Counted from the first letter of the stretch, positions 6,778 through 14,469 are shown. The stretch is 64,000 bases of DNA from Spongiibacter tropicus DSM 19543 (GCF_000420325.1 NZ_ATUS01000003.1:1-64000), one strand, 5' to 3'. A program made the numbers and translations. The notes: a model not told the origin generated them from the letters alone.

Positions 6778-7139
6778 CCCACTGCAACCGCATACGATGC
6801 AGCGCCGAAACCTACCACCAAGCCCTTGGCGACGCCTTGAAAAACACGCACGGCACAGATGACGGCTCGTGGAATAAAGATTTTAAGGCATCGCTAATTC
6901 AGCGCGGCCTATGGCTCACCACCCAGCCACCGGCGCGCAGCACCGCCCTGTACCCCAACGGAATGCCCAACCTAGCACCCCGTTGCTATGGCGCAAGAAA
7001 CGGCTGGCCGAGAATCACCTACATCGTATGGATGGTGGATGCCAGCAAAGAGTCGCCACCAGCCTGGGCAACAGCAACGCGAATAGCCTGCGCTGTCGGA
7101 CTACTTGCAGCAGTGATAACTCACATGATGGCTGCGTAA
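6774..7139 (+). CDS. Small protein with C-terminal membrane helix
   Basis: 121 aa from the ATGA overlap at 6774. The N-terminal 90 residues are soluble and rich in asparagine, tryptophan and tyrosine. The last 22 (RIACAVGLLAAVITHMMAA region) form one hydrophobic helix. No family recognised. It is the last gene of the coupled run; the C4-like control region begins about 40 bases after its stop. Confidence 0.5.
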   Translation: MTHCNRIRCSAETYHQALGDALKNTHGTDDGSWNKDFKASLIQRGLWLTTQPPARSTALYPNGMPNLAPRCYGARNGWPRITYIVWMVDASKESPPAWATATRIACAVGLLAAVITHMMAA

Positions 7140-7180
7140 CCCGTTGTTCTAGCGCACCGCACAGGCTTAAAGACGAGAAT

Positions 7181-7210
7181 TTGACAATGACAAACAACAG
7201 ACACTATGCT
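7181..7210 (+). promoter_or_regulatory. Promoter of the C4-like RNA
   Basis: Perfect TTGACA at 7181-7186, 18-base spacer, TATGCT at 7205-7210 (4 of 6). Transcription would begin near 7217, exactly at the first hairpin of the RNA below. Confidence 0.6.
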
Positions 7211-7216
7211 TGCCTC

Positions 7217-7293
7217 GTTACTGCAAAATCAGTAACCGGGTTTGGCGACCCGGAATTACAAGGCGGACACCCCGCCCATCGAGCGGGTTTTTT
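7217..7293 (+). ncRNA. C4-type antisense RNA of an immunity/antirepressor locus
   Basis: Three hairpins are visible: GTTACTG/CAGTAAC (7217-7236), CGGGT/ACCCG with loop TTGGCG (7237-7252), and a GGCGG/CCGCC stem (7262-7276). The last competes with a terminator stem CCCGC/GCGGG (7271-7287) that runs into TTTTTT. Two stretches are complementary to sequence just downstream: 7239-7263 pairs with 7360-7381, and 7271-7279 pairs exactly with 7320-7328. This double a/b complementarity is the hallmark of the C4 RNA of phages P1 and P7, which blocks translation of the antirepressor transcript. An antirepressor gene is present at 7966. Family name from recall; pairing read directly. Confidence 0.7.
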
Positions 7294-7319
7294 GTGTCTG
7301 CAATATGGCAAGTCCTGTA

Positions 7320-7381
7320 ATGGGCGGGCCATACGGGAGGCCTTCGGGCCTGCCGGTTCCCTTGTAGCCGGTTCGCCAACC
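7320..7381 (+). promoter_or_regulatory. Target segments complementary to the C4-like RNA
   Basis: Segment 7320-7328 (ATGGGCGGG) is the exact complement of 7271-7279, and 7360-7381 is complementary to 7239-7263 with small bulges. Between them a GGCC-TTCG-GGCC hairpin closes, and CCATAC (7329-7334) can pair with GTATGG (7383-7388). This gives a branched fold ahead of the radC-like gene that binding of the antisense RNA would disturb. Confidence 0.6.
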
Positions 7382-7450
7382 TGTATGGTTCCGTCCACCC
7401 TTTTGGCGAGGGGTGCGCGGAAAATCAAACCGCATACAAGGACTTACATC

Positions 7451-7954
7451 ATGCCTATATCAATCCCCAATTTCGCCCTGTGCGAAGCCACCGGCAAATA
7501 CCAAGCCCGCCGCGCCCTCACTGAAGACCAGATCATCAAAGCCGCCAAGCGGCTGCTGGATGGCCGTGTTTGCCGAGGCGCAACCATTACCAGCTCGGCA
7601 ATGGTCAAGGACTACTTAACAGCGCAATTTGCCAAATACCCCAGCGAGGCATTTATCTGCCTGTTTCTCGACAGTCAGCACCGCCTGCTAAAAAGCGAAG
7701 TGATGTTCACTGGCACCATCGACAGCGCAGCGGTTTACCCCCGCGAAGTCGTTCGGCGCTGCCTGGAGCTGAACGCCGCCGCCGTAATATTTGCCCACAA
7801 CCACCCGAGCGGCACCACCAAGCCCAGCTTTGCCGACAAGCGCATTACCCAGCGCCTGAAAGAAGCCCTCGCCTTAATCGACGCCCGCGCCCTAGACCAC
7901 ATCATTGTGGGCGCAGGTAAAACCCTCAGCTTTGCCGATGCCGGACTGATATAG
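7451..7954 (+). CDS. RadC-family JAMM-domain protein
   Basis: 168 aa, the C-terminal JAB/MPN domain of the RadC (DUF2466) family without the N-terminal HhH part, as usual on phages and plasmids. Zinc ligands are in place: Glu83 (KSEVMFTG), then HNHPSG (His116, His118) and Asp129 in PSFADK. RadC was once linked to repair but its biochemical role is still unclear. AAGGA precedes ATG 7451 by 8 bases. It lies between the C4-like RNA target and the antirepressor gene, so it should share the C4-controlled transcript. Confidence 0.88.
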   Translation: MPISIPNFALCEATGKYQARRALTEDQIIKAAKRLLDGRVCRGATITSSAMVKDYLTAQFAKYPSEAFICLFLDSQHRLLKSEVMFTGTIDSAAVYPREVVRRCLELNAAAVIFAHNHPSGTTKPSFADKRITQRLKEALALIDARALDHIIVGAGKTLSFADAGLI

Positions 7955-7965
7955 GAGCCACAACC

Positions 7966-8691
7966 ATGAGCAATGTAATTCAATTCCCCGTAATCGCTGG
8001 CGTCGAAATCACCACCGATGCCGAAGGCCGCTTTAATTTGAACGCGCTTCACCGCGCCAGCGGCGAAGGTGACCACAAAAAACCGAGCAAATGGCTAAGG
8101 ACAGAAATGGCCTTAGAGCTGGCGAAAGAGTTAGAAGGCCAGATCAGCCCTTCTAAACCAACCAGCACAATCAAGGGCCGCGGAATTACCGGCACATTCG
8201 CCCACGAGCTGCTCGCGGTTAGCTACGCGGGCTGGATTAGCCCAGCCTTTCAATTGCGGGTTAACCAGACCTTCATTGACTACCGCGCCGGAAAGCTCCA
8301 GCAACCTGCCATACCCCAAAGCCTGCCCGAAGCCCTGCGACTCGCCGCAGAGCTGGCGGAAGCCAACGAGGCGATGAAGCCCAAGGTTGAAGCATACGAC
8401 CGAATTGCCACCAGCGATGGCGGAATCTGCATTACCAATGCCGCCAAAGACCTACAAATGCGTCCGAAAGACCTGTTTGCATGGCTCAGCAGCCACCAAT
8501 GGATATACCGGCGAGCAGGTGGAAGCGGCTGGATAGCCTACCAAGACAAGCTGCAAACCGGCTATCTGGAGCACAAAGTCACGGTGGTGTACCGAAATGA
8601 CGGCAGCGAAAAGACCACCGAGCAGGTGCTGGTCACCCCCAAGGGGCTGGCAAAGCTCGCCAGCAAGATTGAGCGGCAGACTGCTGCTTGA
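7966..8691 (+). CDS. Phage antirepressor, KilA-N and KilAC domains
   Basis: 241 aa. Residues 10-105 match a KilA-N DNA-binding domain (FNLNALHRASG, KPSKWLRTE, then GRGITGTFAHELLAVSYAGWISPAFQLRVNQTF, given here only as landmarks). Residues 140-235 are a phage antirepressor KilAC domain (ITNAAKDLQMRPKDLFAWL, WIYRRAG). Such proteins inactivate or compete with the phage repressor and drive lytic genes. AGGAG is 8 bases before ATG 7966. Together with the upstream C4-like RNA it reproduces the c4/ant immunity layout of P1-type phages, with radC added between. Confidence 0.9.
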   Translation: MSNVIQFPVIAGVEITTDAEGRFNLNALHRASGEGDHKKPSKWLRTEMALELAKELEGQISPSKPTSTIKGRGITGTFAHELLAVSYAGWISPAFQLRVNQTFIDYRAGKLQQPAIPQSLPEALRLAAELAEANEAMKPKVEAYDRIATSDGGICITNAAKDLQMRPKDLFAWLSSHQWIYRRAGGSGWIAYQDKLQTGYLEHKVTVVYRNDGSEKTTEQVLVTPKGLAKLASKIERQTAA

Positions 8692-8774
8692 GACTACGCG
8701 CACCTGCCAAGGTGGGTGCGCGGCTATAACCCATGGATTTGCGGCCCGCGATTAATTAAACAGGAATTATGGCT

Positions 8775-9002
8775 ATGACAGACTTAAACAAACAAACAGA
8801 AATAGCAGCAAGATCAGATGTTAGCGGGTCGCGCCAAGAGCCAGTTGTTATGGTGCCGTACTTGAAAAACCGAGCTGACGCTGTTGACGGGCATTACTGC
8901 ATTGCACGATTACACCCGCGAGGATACCACGAATTTTGGAATGAGAAACAGAAGGAGTGGTGCAGTGCTGGGTCGGTGTTTGAATTGGGCAAGGCACCAT
9001 AA
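8775..9002 (+). CDS. Small protein, unknown
   Basis: 75 aa. AGGA at 8762-8765 favours ATG 8775 over the ATG at 8769. The C-terminal half (YCIARLHPRGYHEFWNEKQKEW) is aromatic with one histidine pair and might be a small nucleic acid-binding fold. No family recognised. Confidence 0.5.
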   Translation: MTDLNKQTEIAARSDVSGSRQEPVVMVPYLKNRADAVDGHYCIARLHPRGYHEFWNEKQKEWCSAGSVFELGKAP

Positions 9003-9048
9003 CCCTTGGTTTACGGGCTTGCGATAGCCCGCACTGGAGACATTGAAA

Positions 9049-9315
9049 ATGAGCGAACACACCGAAACCGAAACACGCGCCGAGGCCAGCAAGTCCGCCG
9101 TAGAACCTGTTGTTAGTAGGCCAACTGCGTGGTGGACGGTAGAGCTGAATTGTGATTGCCCCGACTGCAAAGCGCACGTTGACCTGCTCGACTACCCTGA
9201 TTTCTGGGATGGCAGGCAATTGGATATACCGGAGCACGACACCGAGCGTAGTACGGCAACAGAAGTGGTATGCCCGGAATGCGGCCATGATTTCGAAGTT
9301 GATTTGGCCTACTAA
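9049..9315 (+). CDS. Small zinc-ribbon protein, unknown
   Basis: 88 aa. Two cysteine pairs, CDCPDC (residues 36-41) and CPECG (near 76), separated by an acidic DYPDFWDGRQL segment, give a zinc-ribbon pattern seen in many uncharacterised phage proteins. ATG 9049 is chosen; GGAG lies 10 bases upstream. Function unknown. Confidence 0.6.
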   Translation: MSEHTETETRAEASKSAVEPVVSRPTAWWTVELNCDCPDCKAHVDLLDYPDFWDGRQLDIPEHDTERSTATEVVCPECGHDFEVDLAY

Positions 9316-9382
9316 CCCATGCGGTAAGTGGCGCACGCCTTTTGTGCGTCCCGCCCGAAGGGCATACTTGACCGACTTGTTA
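9313..9382 (+). other. Possible attC-like recombination site
   Basis: An imperfect palindrome begins in the stop codon of the zinc-ribbon gene: TAAC, 5 bases, CGGTAAG on the left. It ends with CTTGACCG, 4 bases, GTTA on the right, so that CGGTAAG pairs with CTTGACCG apart from one extra base. This R''-L''/L'-R' layout and the 70-bp length are what integron attC sites show. The outer boxes do not fit the full 7-base consensus and no second copy exists in the window. Proposed only because an integron integrase gene lies 250 bases away. Confidence 0.25.
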
Positions 9383-9399
9383 TAAATGCGGAGAACGCC

Positions 9400-9582
9400 A
9401 TGACCACGCTAGAAAAAATTTGGATCAACACTATCGAAGAGCGCCACGAATTGCGCATCGACTGGAGCAATGACCGACATCATGCGATACAACTCCAAGG
9501 GCTTGATGCTGAGAGCGTGGAAAAAGGATTGCTCGAAGCGAGCCTGCTAGTACAGAAAGAACGGTACGGCGAGCATTTATAA
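9400..9582 (+). CDS. Small protein, unknown
   Basis: 60 aa with GGAG six bases before ATG 9400. Strongly charged and helical with alternating acidic and basic residues (KIWINTIEERHELRIDW). No family recognised. Confidence 0.5.
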   Translation: MTTLEKIWINTIEERHELRIDWSNDRHHAIQLQGLDAESVEKGLLEASLLVQKERYGEHL

Positions 9583-9630
9583 CACACGCTATCAACCCAA
9601 CAGGCTTATATTTCCGGAGGACACAGGAAA

Positions 9631-10590
9631 ATGAAGACCAAGGAAGCTGCAGAGCAATTGCGCAATACCTGCCGGTTTAAACACCTGAGCCTGCAGACCG
9701 AAAAAGCCTACCTGCATTGGTACTGGCGTTACGCCCATTTTGCCGCCACCCGGATAGATGCCGACCGCGAAACCAAGGTGCGCGGCTTTTTAACCCACCT
9801 CGCCCGCGATCGCCAGGTATCACCCAGCACCCAAGCGCAAGCCCTTAACGCCATCGCATTCTTTTACAAACACGTGGTGAGCGAGCCCCTGGGCGACATT
9901 GGCGACTTTGCCCGGCCTCGCAAAAAACAGTACCTGCCGACCGTGCTAAGCAAAGAAGAAATGGCCGCCCTGCTATTTCAGCTGCCCGGCGTGTACAAAA
10001 TCATCGGCTCATTGCTATACGGCTCAGGCCTGCGCCTTGCCGAATGCTTGAGCCTGCGGGTTAAAGATGTGGACCTGCACCGGGGCACGCTCACTGTGCG
10101 CAGCGGCAAGGGCGGCAAAGACCGGCAAACCCCTCTACCCAGCACGCTGACAGCCGACCTGGGGCGCCAGTTGGCCGAGGTTAAACGCCGACACACCATC
10201 GAGCTGGCTGCAGGCCGGGGCGACGTGTACATGCCCAACGCGCTGGCTCGCAAATACCCCAAGGCAGAATACTCGCTCGACTGGCAATTTTTATTCCCCA
10301 GCAGCAAGCCCGGAGCCTGCCCACGCACCGGTGTCTATCGGCTCCACCACCTACACCAAACCGCCGTCAGCAAAGCCCTGCGCAAAGCCAAATTGGCCGC
10401 AGGCATTAACAAAAAAGTCAGCGCCCACACCCTGCGCCACTCATTCGCCACCCACCTACTCGAGTCCGGCACCGATATCCGTACCGTGCAAGAGCTGCTG
10501 GGCCACAAAGACGTGTCGACCACAATGATCTACACCCACGTGATGCAAAAGCACCACGTACGCAGCCCACTTGAAGCCCTGAGCGCATAG
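9631..10590 (+). CDS. Integron-type tyrosine integrase (IntI family)
   Basis: 319 aa. It aligns from end to end with IntI proteins by recall: N-terminal SLQTEKAYLHW core-binding domain, catalytic Arg135 (GSGLRLAE), Lys in SGKGGKDR, His266/Arg269 (AHTLRHSFATHLL), His292 (LLGHKDVSTTMIYTHV) and nucleophile Tyr301. Residues 203-225 (ALARKYPKAEYSLDWQFLF region) are the extra helix found only in integron integrases and needed for folded single-stranded attC. Family length is 320-340. No cassette array or convincing attI is seen beside it, and the genes around it run in the same direction. It sits 55 bases before a second integrase. Confidence 0.9.
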   Translation: MKTKEAAEQLRNTCRFKHLSLQTEKAYLHWYWRYAHFAATRIDADRETKVRGFLTHLARDRQVSPSTQAQALNAIAFFYKHVVSEPLGDIGDFARPRKKQYLPTVLSKEEMAALLFQLPGVYKIIGSLLYGSGLRLAECLSLRVKDVDLHRGTLTVRSGKGGKDRQTPLPSTLTADLGRQLAEVKRRHTIELAAGRGDVYMPNALARKYPKAEYSLDWQFLFPSSKPGACPRTGVYRLHHLHQTAVSKALRKAKLAAGINKKVSAHTLRHSFATHLLESGTDIRTVQELLGHKDVSTTMIYTHVMQKHHVRSPLEALSA

Positions 10591-10645
10591 ACAAATTTGA
10601 CAGCAAAAGCGCCCCGCGCCCAATATCGAGCGAGTATCAACACCC

Positions 10646-11899
10646 ATGGACGCCGACAGCATGGCCAAAATACGCACCGTCGACGGGCTGGAATTGCCCG
10701 AAAACCTCTACCAAACCCCGCGCAAAGAGCCGGGCAAATGGCGCTACAAGCGGCCGGATGGCAGCTTTTACACCTTCGCCGCGACCACGCAAGACGCCAT
10801 CGCAGCCGCGCAAGGCCTGAATGCACAGTTCGCCGCGGGCGCCAAAGTCACCCCAGCCACCAATCCGCAATACGGCCGCCTCAGCATTCGCCGGCACGTC
10901 GAAGACTTTATCGACGAGCGCGAAAAGCGCGAACCCAGCCTGCGCAACAAAACCAGTTGGGCCAACCGCAAAGCCTACCTGCGCGGCTATGCCACCCTGA
11001 ACGCCGGAAAATCCGTCTCACAAATCACCTTGCTCGATGTGCAAGCCTGGTGGGACACCCTCACCGGCCACGCCCAGCGCAGCCGCCAGCCCGAGTTTCG
11101 CCGCTTCTTCAACCATCTGCTAGCACGCGGGCTTTGCCCCAAACTCGACGCCAACCCCTTCAGCAGCAGCGACGCCGCCCCGCGAGTGGAGATGTCAGCC
11201 AAGCCCGCCAAACAGCGCCTGCGCCTCTCCCAAGAGCAATTCTGGCTTATCTACAACCAGGCGGGCGACAAATACCCCTTCCTGCAGATCGCCATGGCCA
11301 TCAGCCTGATCACCACCCTGCGACGGGGCGACATCTGCGACCTGCAGTTTGACGAACACATCGTCGGCAACCTGCTGCGCAAGCAAATCAACAAAAGCCA
11401 CGCCCAGCTCAGCAAAGAATTTGAGCGCCGAGGCGGCCACGCCGACCCAGCCAACCTGAGCTGGAACCTCGACAAACACCCCTTACTGCGCCAGGTCATC
11501 AACCGCGCCCGCGAACTGAGCCTGATCCACCAGCGATGCCCCAGCCTACTCAGCCACAAATACCAGCGCCGCTACAAAAGCCAGCACCGTAGCCACGCCT
11601 ACCAGGTACTACCCAAATTCCTGAGCGACGCCTTCGCCGAGATCCGCGACGAAACCACCGACACCACCGGCAAAAAACTCTTCGCCGACATACAAGCCAA
11701 ACACCGCCCCACCTTCCACGAAGTCCGCAGCCTCGCTGGCGACATCTACGCCAACGCAGGCTACACCAAAGCCCAAATCCGAGAGCTATACGCCCACACA
11801 GACGAAAGCACCACCGAGCGATACCTCAGCGGACACAGCGAAAAATGGCAGGAAATGGACCTCATCATGCCCACAGACGCACTACGCGGGCAATTCTGA
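10646..11899 (+). CDS. Phage/island-type tyrosine integrase
   Basis: 417 aa. The N-terminal 65 residues (LPENLYQTPRKEPGKWRYKRPDG region) are a lambda-type arm-binding domain. Residues 78-165 form the core-binding domain. The catalytic set is Arg226/227 (TTLRRGDI), His358/Arg361 (FHEVRSL), His384 (AHTDES) and Tyr393 (TERYL). It lies with its 3' end 95 bases from the 3' end of tRNA-Val, the standard place for an integrase that uses the tRNA as attB. ATG 10646 is used; ATG 10661 is an alternative. This is the enzyme most likely to insert and excise the whole island. Confidence 0.92.
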   Translation: MDADSMAKIRTVDGLELPENLYQTPRKEPGKWRYKRPDGSFYTFAATTQDAIAAAQGLNAQFAAGAKVTPATNPQYGRLSIRRHVEDFIDEREKREPSLRNKTSWANRKAYLRGYATLNAGKSVSQITLLDVQAWWDTLTGHAQRSRQPEFRRFFNHLLARGLCPKLDANPFSSSDAAPRVEMSAKPAKQRLRLSQEQFWLIYNQAGDKYPFLQIAMAISLITTLRRGDICDLQFDEHIVGNLLRKQINKSHAQLSKEFERRGGHADPANLSWNLDKHPLLRQVINRARELSLIHQRCPSLLSHKYQRRYKSQHRSHAYQVLPKFLSDAFAEIRDETTDTTGKKLFADIQAKHRPTFHEVRSLAGDIYANAGYTKAQIRELYAHTDESTTERYLSGHSEKWQEMDLIMPTDALRGQF

Positions 11900-11994
11900 T
11901 CAAAAAAGGGCTTTGTTCAAAACGAGAAAATCAGTGTTCACTTTTGTTCATCGCCATAGCAGGCGCTCGCAACACACTGATTTAAAAAGAGAAT
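11900..11994. other. Island end / att region next to tRNA-Val
   Basis: Between integrase and tRNA lie three copies of TGTTCA (11914-11919, 11935-11940, 11945-11950) and an inverted repeat ATCAGTGT/ACACTGAT (11930-11937 and 11974-11981). These could be arm-type integrase sites or a terminator without a U tract. The crossover itself is expected inside the tRNA 3' end (from 11995). A second copy of that end should mark the left border, and it is not in the window. Confidence 0.4.
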
Positions 11995-12071
11995 TGGTAC
12001 GACCGAGTGGACTCGAACCACCGACCCCCACCATGTCAAGGTGGTGCTCTAACCAACTGAGCTACGGTCGT
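11995..12071 (-). tRNA. tRNA-Val (anticodon GAC)
   Basis: 77 bases with encoded CCA (11995-11997). On the minus strand the acceptor ACGACCG pairs with CGGTCGT, the anticodon stem CCACC/GGTGG holds loop TTGACAT with anticodon GAC, and the T arm GGTTCGAGTCC is standard. Its 3' end faces the island integrase and was probably the integration site. The gene is intact, so the element restored it on insertion. Confidence 0.95.
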
Positions 12072-12086
12072 ACGAAAGAGCGGCGC

Positions 12087-12115
12087 ATTATAAGCAGGCT
12101 GCCGGGCGATGACAA
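12087..12115 (-). promoter_or_regulatory. tRNA-Val promoter
   Basis: On the minus strand TTGTCA, 17 bases, TATAAT; the -10 box is perfect. It lies between the uvrB stop and the tRNA, so the tRNA has its own promoter. Confidence 0.85.
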
Positions 12116-12129
12116 GCCTGCCCGACACA

Positions 12130-14157
12130 TCAATTAATAAACATCCGTTCCTTGATTTCATGCAGTCGGTCACGCAGTTTGGCGGCCTCTTCAAACTCGA
12201 GATTTTTCGCGTGTTGCTGCATCTGCTGCTCCATGCTCTTCAGCAATTTCGCCTGTTCGGCCGGCGACATGGCTTCGGCATCCAGCAGGTAATCGCCCAC
12301 GGGCTCTGCCACCTTGCGTTGCTCCCTGCCCCGCCTTCCTGACTTCGAGCCGGGCGCTGCGGCGGCCTCGAGAATATCTTCCACAGATTTGGTGACCCCC
12401 TTGGGCACAATCCCGTGCTCCTCGTTGAAGGCCATCTGTTTTTCCCGGCGGCGGTTGGTTTCGTCCAGGGCTCTCCGCATAGAGCCGGTAATATTGTCAG
12501 CGTAGAGAATCGCCTTGCCGTTCAGGTTTCTTGCGGCACGACCGATGGTCTGAATCAGCGAACGCTCGGAGCGCAGAAAACCCTCTTTGTCCGCATCGAG
12601 AATCGCCACCAGAGAAACCTCCGGCATATCCAAACCTTCCCGAAGGAGGTTAATCCCCACCAGCACATCGAATTTACCCAACCGGAGATCGCGGATAATC
12701 TCCACCCGTTCAACCGTATCGATGTCGGAGTGCAGGTAGCGACAGCGCACATGGTGCTCGTCCAGATACTCGGACAAATCCTCAGCCATGCGCTTGGTCA
12801 GCGTGGTGACCAACACCCGTTCGCCTTTCTCTACCCGCAGATTGACTTCCGACAACAAGTCATCGACCTGCGTTGTTGCCGGTCGTACTTCCACCACCGG
12901 ATCAACCAGTCCGGTAGGACGCACCACCTGCTCAACGACCCGAGCAGAATGTTCTTCTTCGTAGGGACCAGGGGTCGCGGAAACCAAAATAAGTTGCGGA
13001 ACCAGTCGCTCCCATTCCTCAAAGCGCATCGGCCGGTTATCCAACGCCGACGGCAAGCGAAAACCGTACTGCACCAGCGTTTCCTTTCGGGAGCGATCAC
13101 CTTTGTACATCGCGCCAATCTGCGGGATGGTCACGTGGGACTCGTCGATCACCACCAGTGCATCCGGTGGCAGGTAGTCAAACAAGGTCGGCGGCGGCTC
13201 GCCGGGGTCGCGGCCCGACAGGTAGCGCGAGTAGTTTTCGATGCCGTTGCAGTAACCCAGCTCGCGAATCATTTCCACATCGTAGCGGGTGCGCTGCTCC
13301 AGCCGTTGCGCCTCCACCAGCAAATCATTACCGCGCAACTGCTCAAGACGTTCCTTGAGCTCGTCCTCAATGTGGTCGACCGCCGCCAACAGCGTTTCGC
13401 GAGGCGTTACATAATGGCTTTTGGGATAGATCGTCACGCGGGGCAGCTTGCCGTAAGACTCGCCCGTCAGCGGGTCAAAACCGCCGATGGAATCGATCTC
13501 ATCATCGAACAGCTCGACGCGGATGGCATCTTTCTCGCTCTCCGCCGGGAAAATATCAATAACATCCCCTCGCACGCGATAGGTGCCGCGCTGAAACGCG
13601 ATATCGTTGCGGGTGTATTGCAGCTCAGCCAGACGGCGCAGCAGCTTGCGCTGATCGATACGATCTCCGCGCACCAGATGCAGCACCATTTTGAAATACT
13701 GCTCGGGATCACCCAGACCGTAGATCGATGACACCGACGCCACGATGATCGCATCCGAGCGCTCCATCAGCGCCTTGGTCGCCGACAGTCGCATCTGCTC
13801 AATGTGATCGTTGATCGACGCATCTTTCTCGATGAAGGTATCCGACGCGGGAACGTAGGCCTCGGGCTGATAGTAGTCGTAGTAGGAAACGAAATACTCT
13901 ACCGCGTTATTGGGGAAAAACTCTTTGAACTCGCCATAGAGCTGCGCGGCCAAGGTCTTGTTCGGTGCCATCACAATGGTGGGACGCTGCAGGGCCTCAA
14001 CCACATTGGCAATGGTGAAGGTTTTCCCCGATCCGGTGACCCCGAGCAGCGTCTGCGCATGCAGCCCCGCATTCACCCCTTCGACCAGCGCCTGAATGGC
14101 GCGAGGTTGGTCACCAGCAGCTTCGAATTTAGATACCACCTGAAACGGCTTGCCCAT
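12130..14157 (-). CDS. uvrB: Excinuclease ABC subunit B
   Basis: 675 aa, full length. UvrB receives damaged DNA from UvrA, opens it with its cryptic helicase and recruits UvrC for incision. Walker A GVTGSGKT lies at 39-46, the damage-gripping hairpin [12 protein letters not shown] near 92-103, Walker B VVIDESHV in the middle, and helicase motif [11 protein letters not shown] toward the end. A C-terminal UVR domain ([13 protein letters not shown]) binds UvrC. Start ATG 14157 is well conserved ([11 protein letters not shown]). Core gene, monocistronic here. Confidence 0.98.
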   Translation of the reverse strand: MGKPFQVVSKFEAAGDQPRAIQALVEGVNAGLHAQTLLGVTGSGKTFTIANVVEALQRPTIVMAPNKTLAAQLYGEFKEFFPNNAVEYFVSYYDYYQPEAYVPASDTFIEKDASINDHIEQMRLSATKALMERSDAIIVASVSSIYGLGDPEQYFKMVLHLVRGDRIDQRKLLRRLAELQYTRNDIAFQRGTYRVRGDVIDIFPAESEKDAIRVELFDDEIDSIGGFDPLTGESYGKLPRVTIYPKSHYVTPRETLLAAVDHIEDELKERLEQLRGNDLLVEAQRLEQRTRYDVEMIRELGYCNGIENYSRYLSGRDPGEPPPTLFDYLPPDALVVIDESHVTIPQIGAMYKGDRSRKETLVQYGFRLPSALDNRPMRFEEWERLVPQLILVSATPGPYEEEHSARVVEQVVRPTGLVDPVVEVRPATTQVDDLLSEVNLRVEKGERVLVTTLTKRMAEDLSEYLDEHHVRCRYLHSDIDTVERVEIIRDLRLGKFDVLVGINLLREGLDMPEVSLVAILDADKEGFLRSERSLIQTIGRAARNLNGKAILYADNITGSMRRALDETNRRREKQMAFNEEHGIVPKGVTKSVEDILEAAAAPGSKSGRRGREQRKVAEPVGDYLLDAEAMSPAEQAKLLKSMEQQMQQHAKNLEFEEAAKLRDRLHEIKERMFIN

Positions 14158-14297
14158 GACTCTCCCCGGCCCGAATTCCGAATGAAAACGCCCAGTTTAC
14201 ACCAGTCTCTGGGCTACGCGGAAAAGCCCCGCCTCGATGCGCTAAGCTCAGGAAAAACCTGAAAAAAAGCCCTTTCAAAATTTTCTGGCCGAAAGGC

Positions 14298-14326
14298 TTG
14301 ACGCCCCCCGCAATGCCCTTTAATAT
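14298..14326 (+). promoter_or_regulatory. tRNA-Asn promoter
   Basis: TTGACG (14298-14303), exactly 17 bases, TAATAT (14321-14326). Start site expected near 14333, about 22 bases before the tRNA. Confidence 0.8.
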
Positions 14327-14354
14327 GCGCGGCCTCAGCTGTTGAGACAGCTAT

Positions 14355-14430
14355 TCCGCCTTAGCTCAGTTGGTAGAGCAAATGACTGTTAATCATTGGG
14401 TCGCTGGTTCGAGCCCAGCAGGCGGAGCCA
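14355..14430 (+). tRNA. tRNA-Asn (anticodon GTT)
   Basis: 76 bases with encoded CCA. Acceptor TCCGCCT pairs with AGGCGGA, discriminator G. The anticodon loop CTGTTAA gives GTT. D arm AGCTCAGTTGGTAGAGC and T arm GGTTCGAGCCC are standard. It has its own promoter and terminator. Confidence 0.97.
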
Positions 14431-14436
14431 AATTCG

Positions 14437-14469
14437 AAAGGGCTACACCGAAAGGTGTGGCCCTTTTTT
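14437..14469 (+). terminator. Terminator of tRNA-Asn
   Basis: Stem of about 12 pairs (AAAGGGCTACACC with GGTGTGGCCCTTT) around GAAA, followed by a run of T, directly after the tRNA. Confidence 0.9.

Larger units (their letters stand above)
7187..7450 (+). other. Icd/Ash-like open frame across the C4 region
   Basis: An open frame from ATG 7187 runs through the C4 RNA and its target and continues without a stop into the radC-like gene. Comparable frames are annotated in P1, P4 and many prophages as Icd-like or Ash-family proteins. Here the ATG lies between the -35 and -10 boxes of the C4 promoter, so it would only be translated from a transcript begun further upstream. The peptide is rich in Gly, Pro, Cys and Arg, as expected of translated structured RNA. 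I doubt it is a protein gene. Confidence 0.3.

Noticed and set aside
8692..8774. Further attC sites at 8692-8774 and 9003-9048
   Set aside because: They share TAACCC with 9313 but have no matching right-hand GTTA box or paired inner arms.
9583..9630. attI site beside the integron integrase
   Set aside because: The 48 bases before the gene show no GTTRRRY core with adjacent direct repeats.
12415..13731. Long open frame (438 codons) on the plus strand opposite uvrB
   Set aside because: It mirrors the conserved uvrB codons, has no ribosome site and no recognisable motif; antisense shadow of a GC-rich gene.
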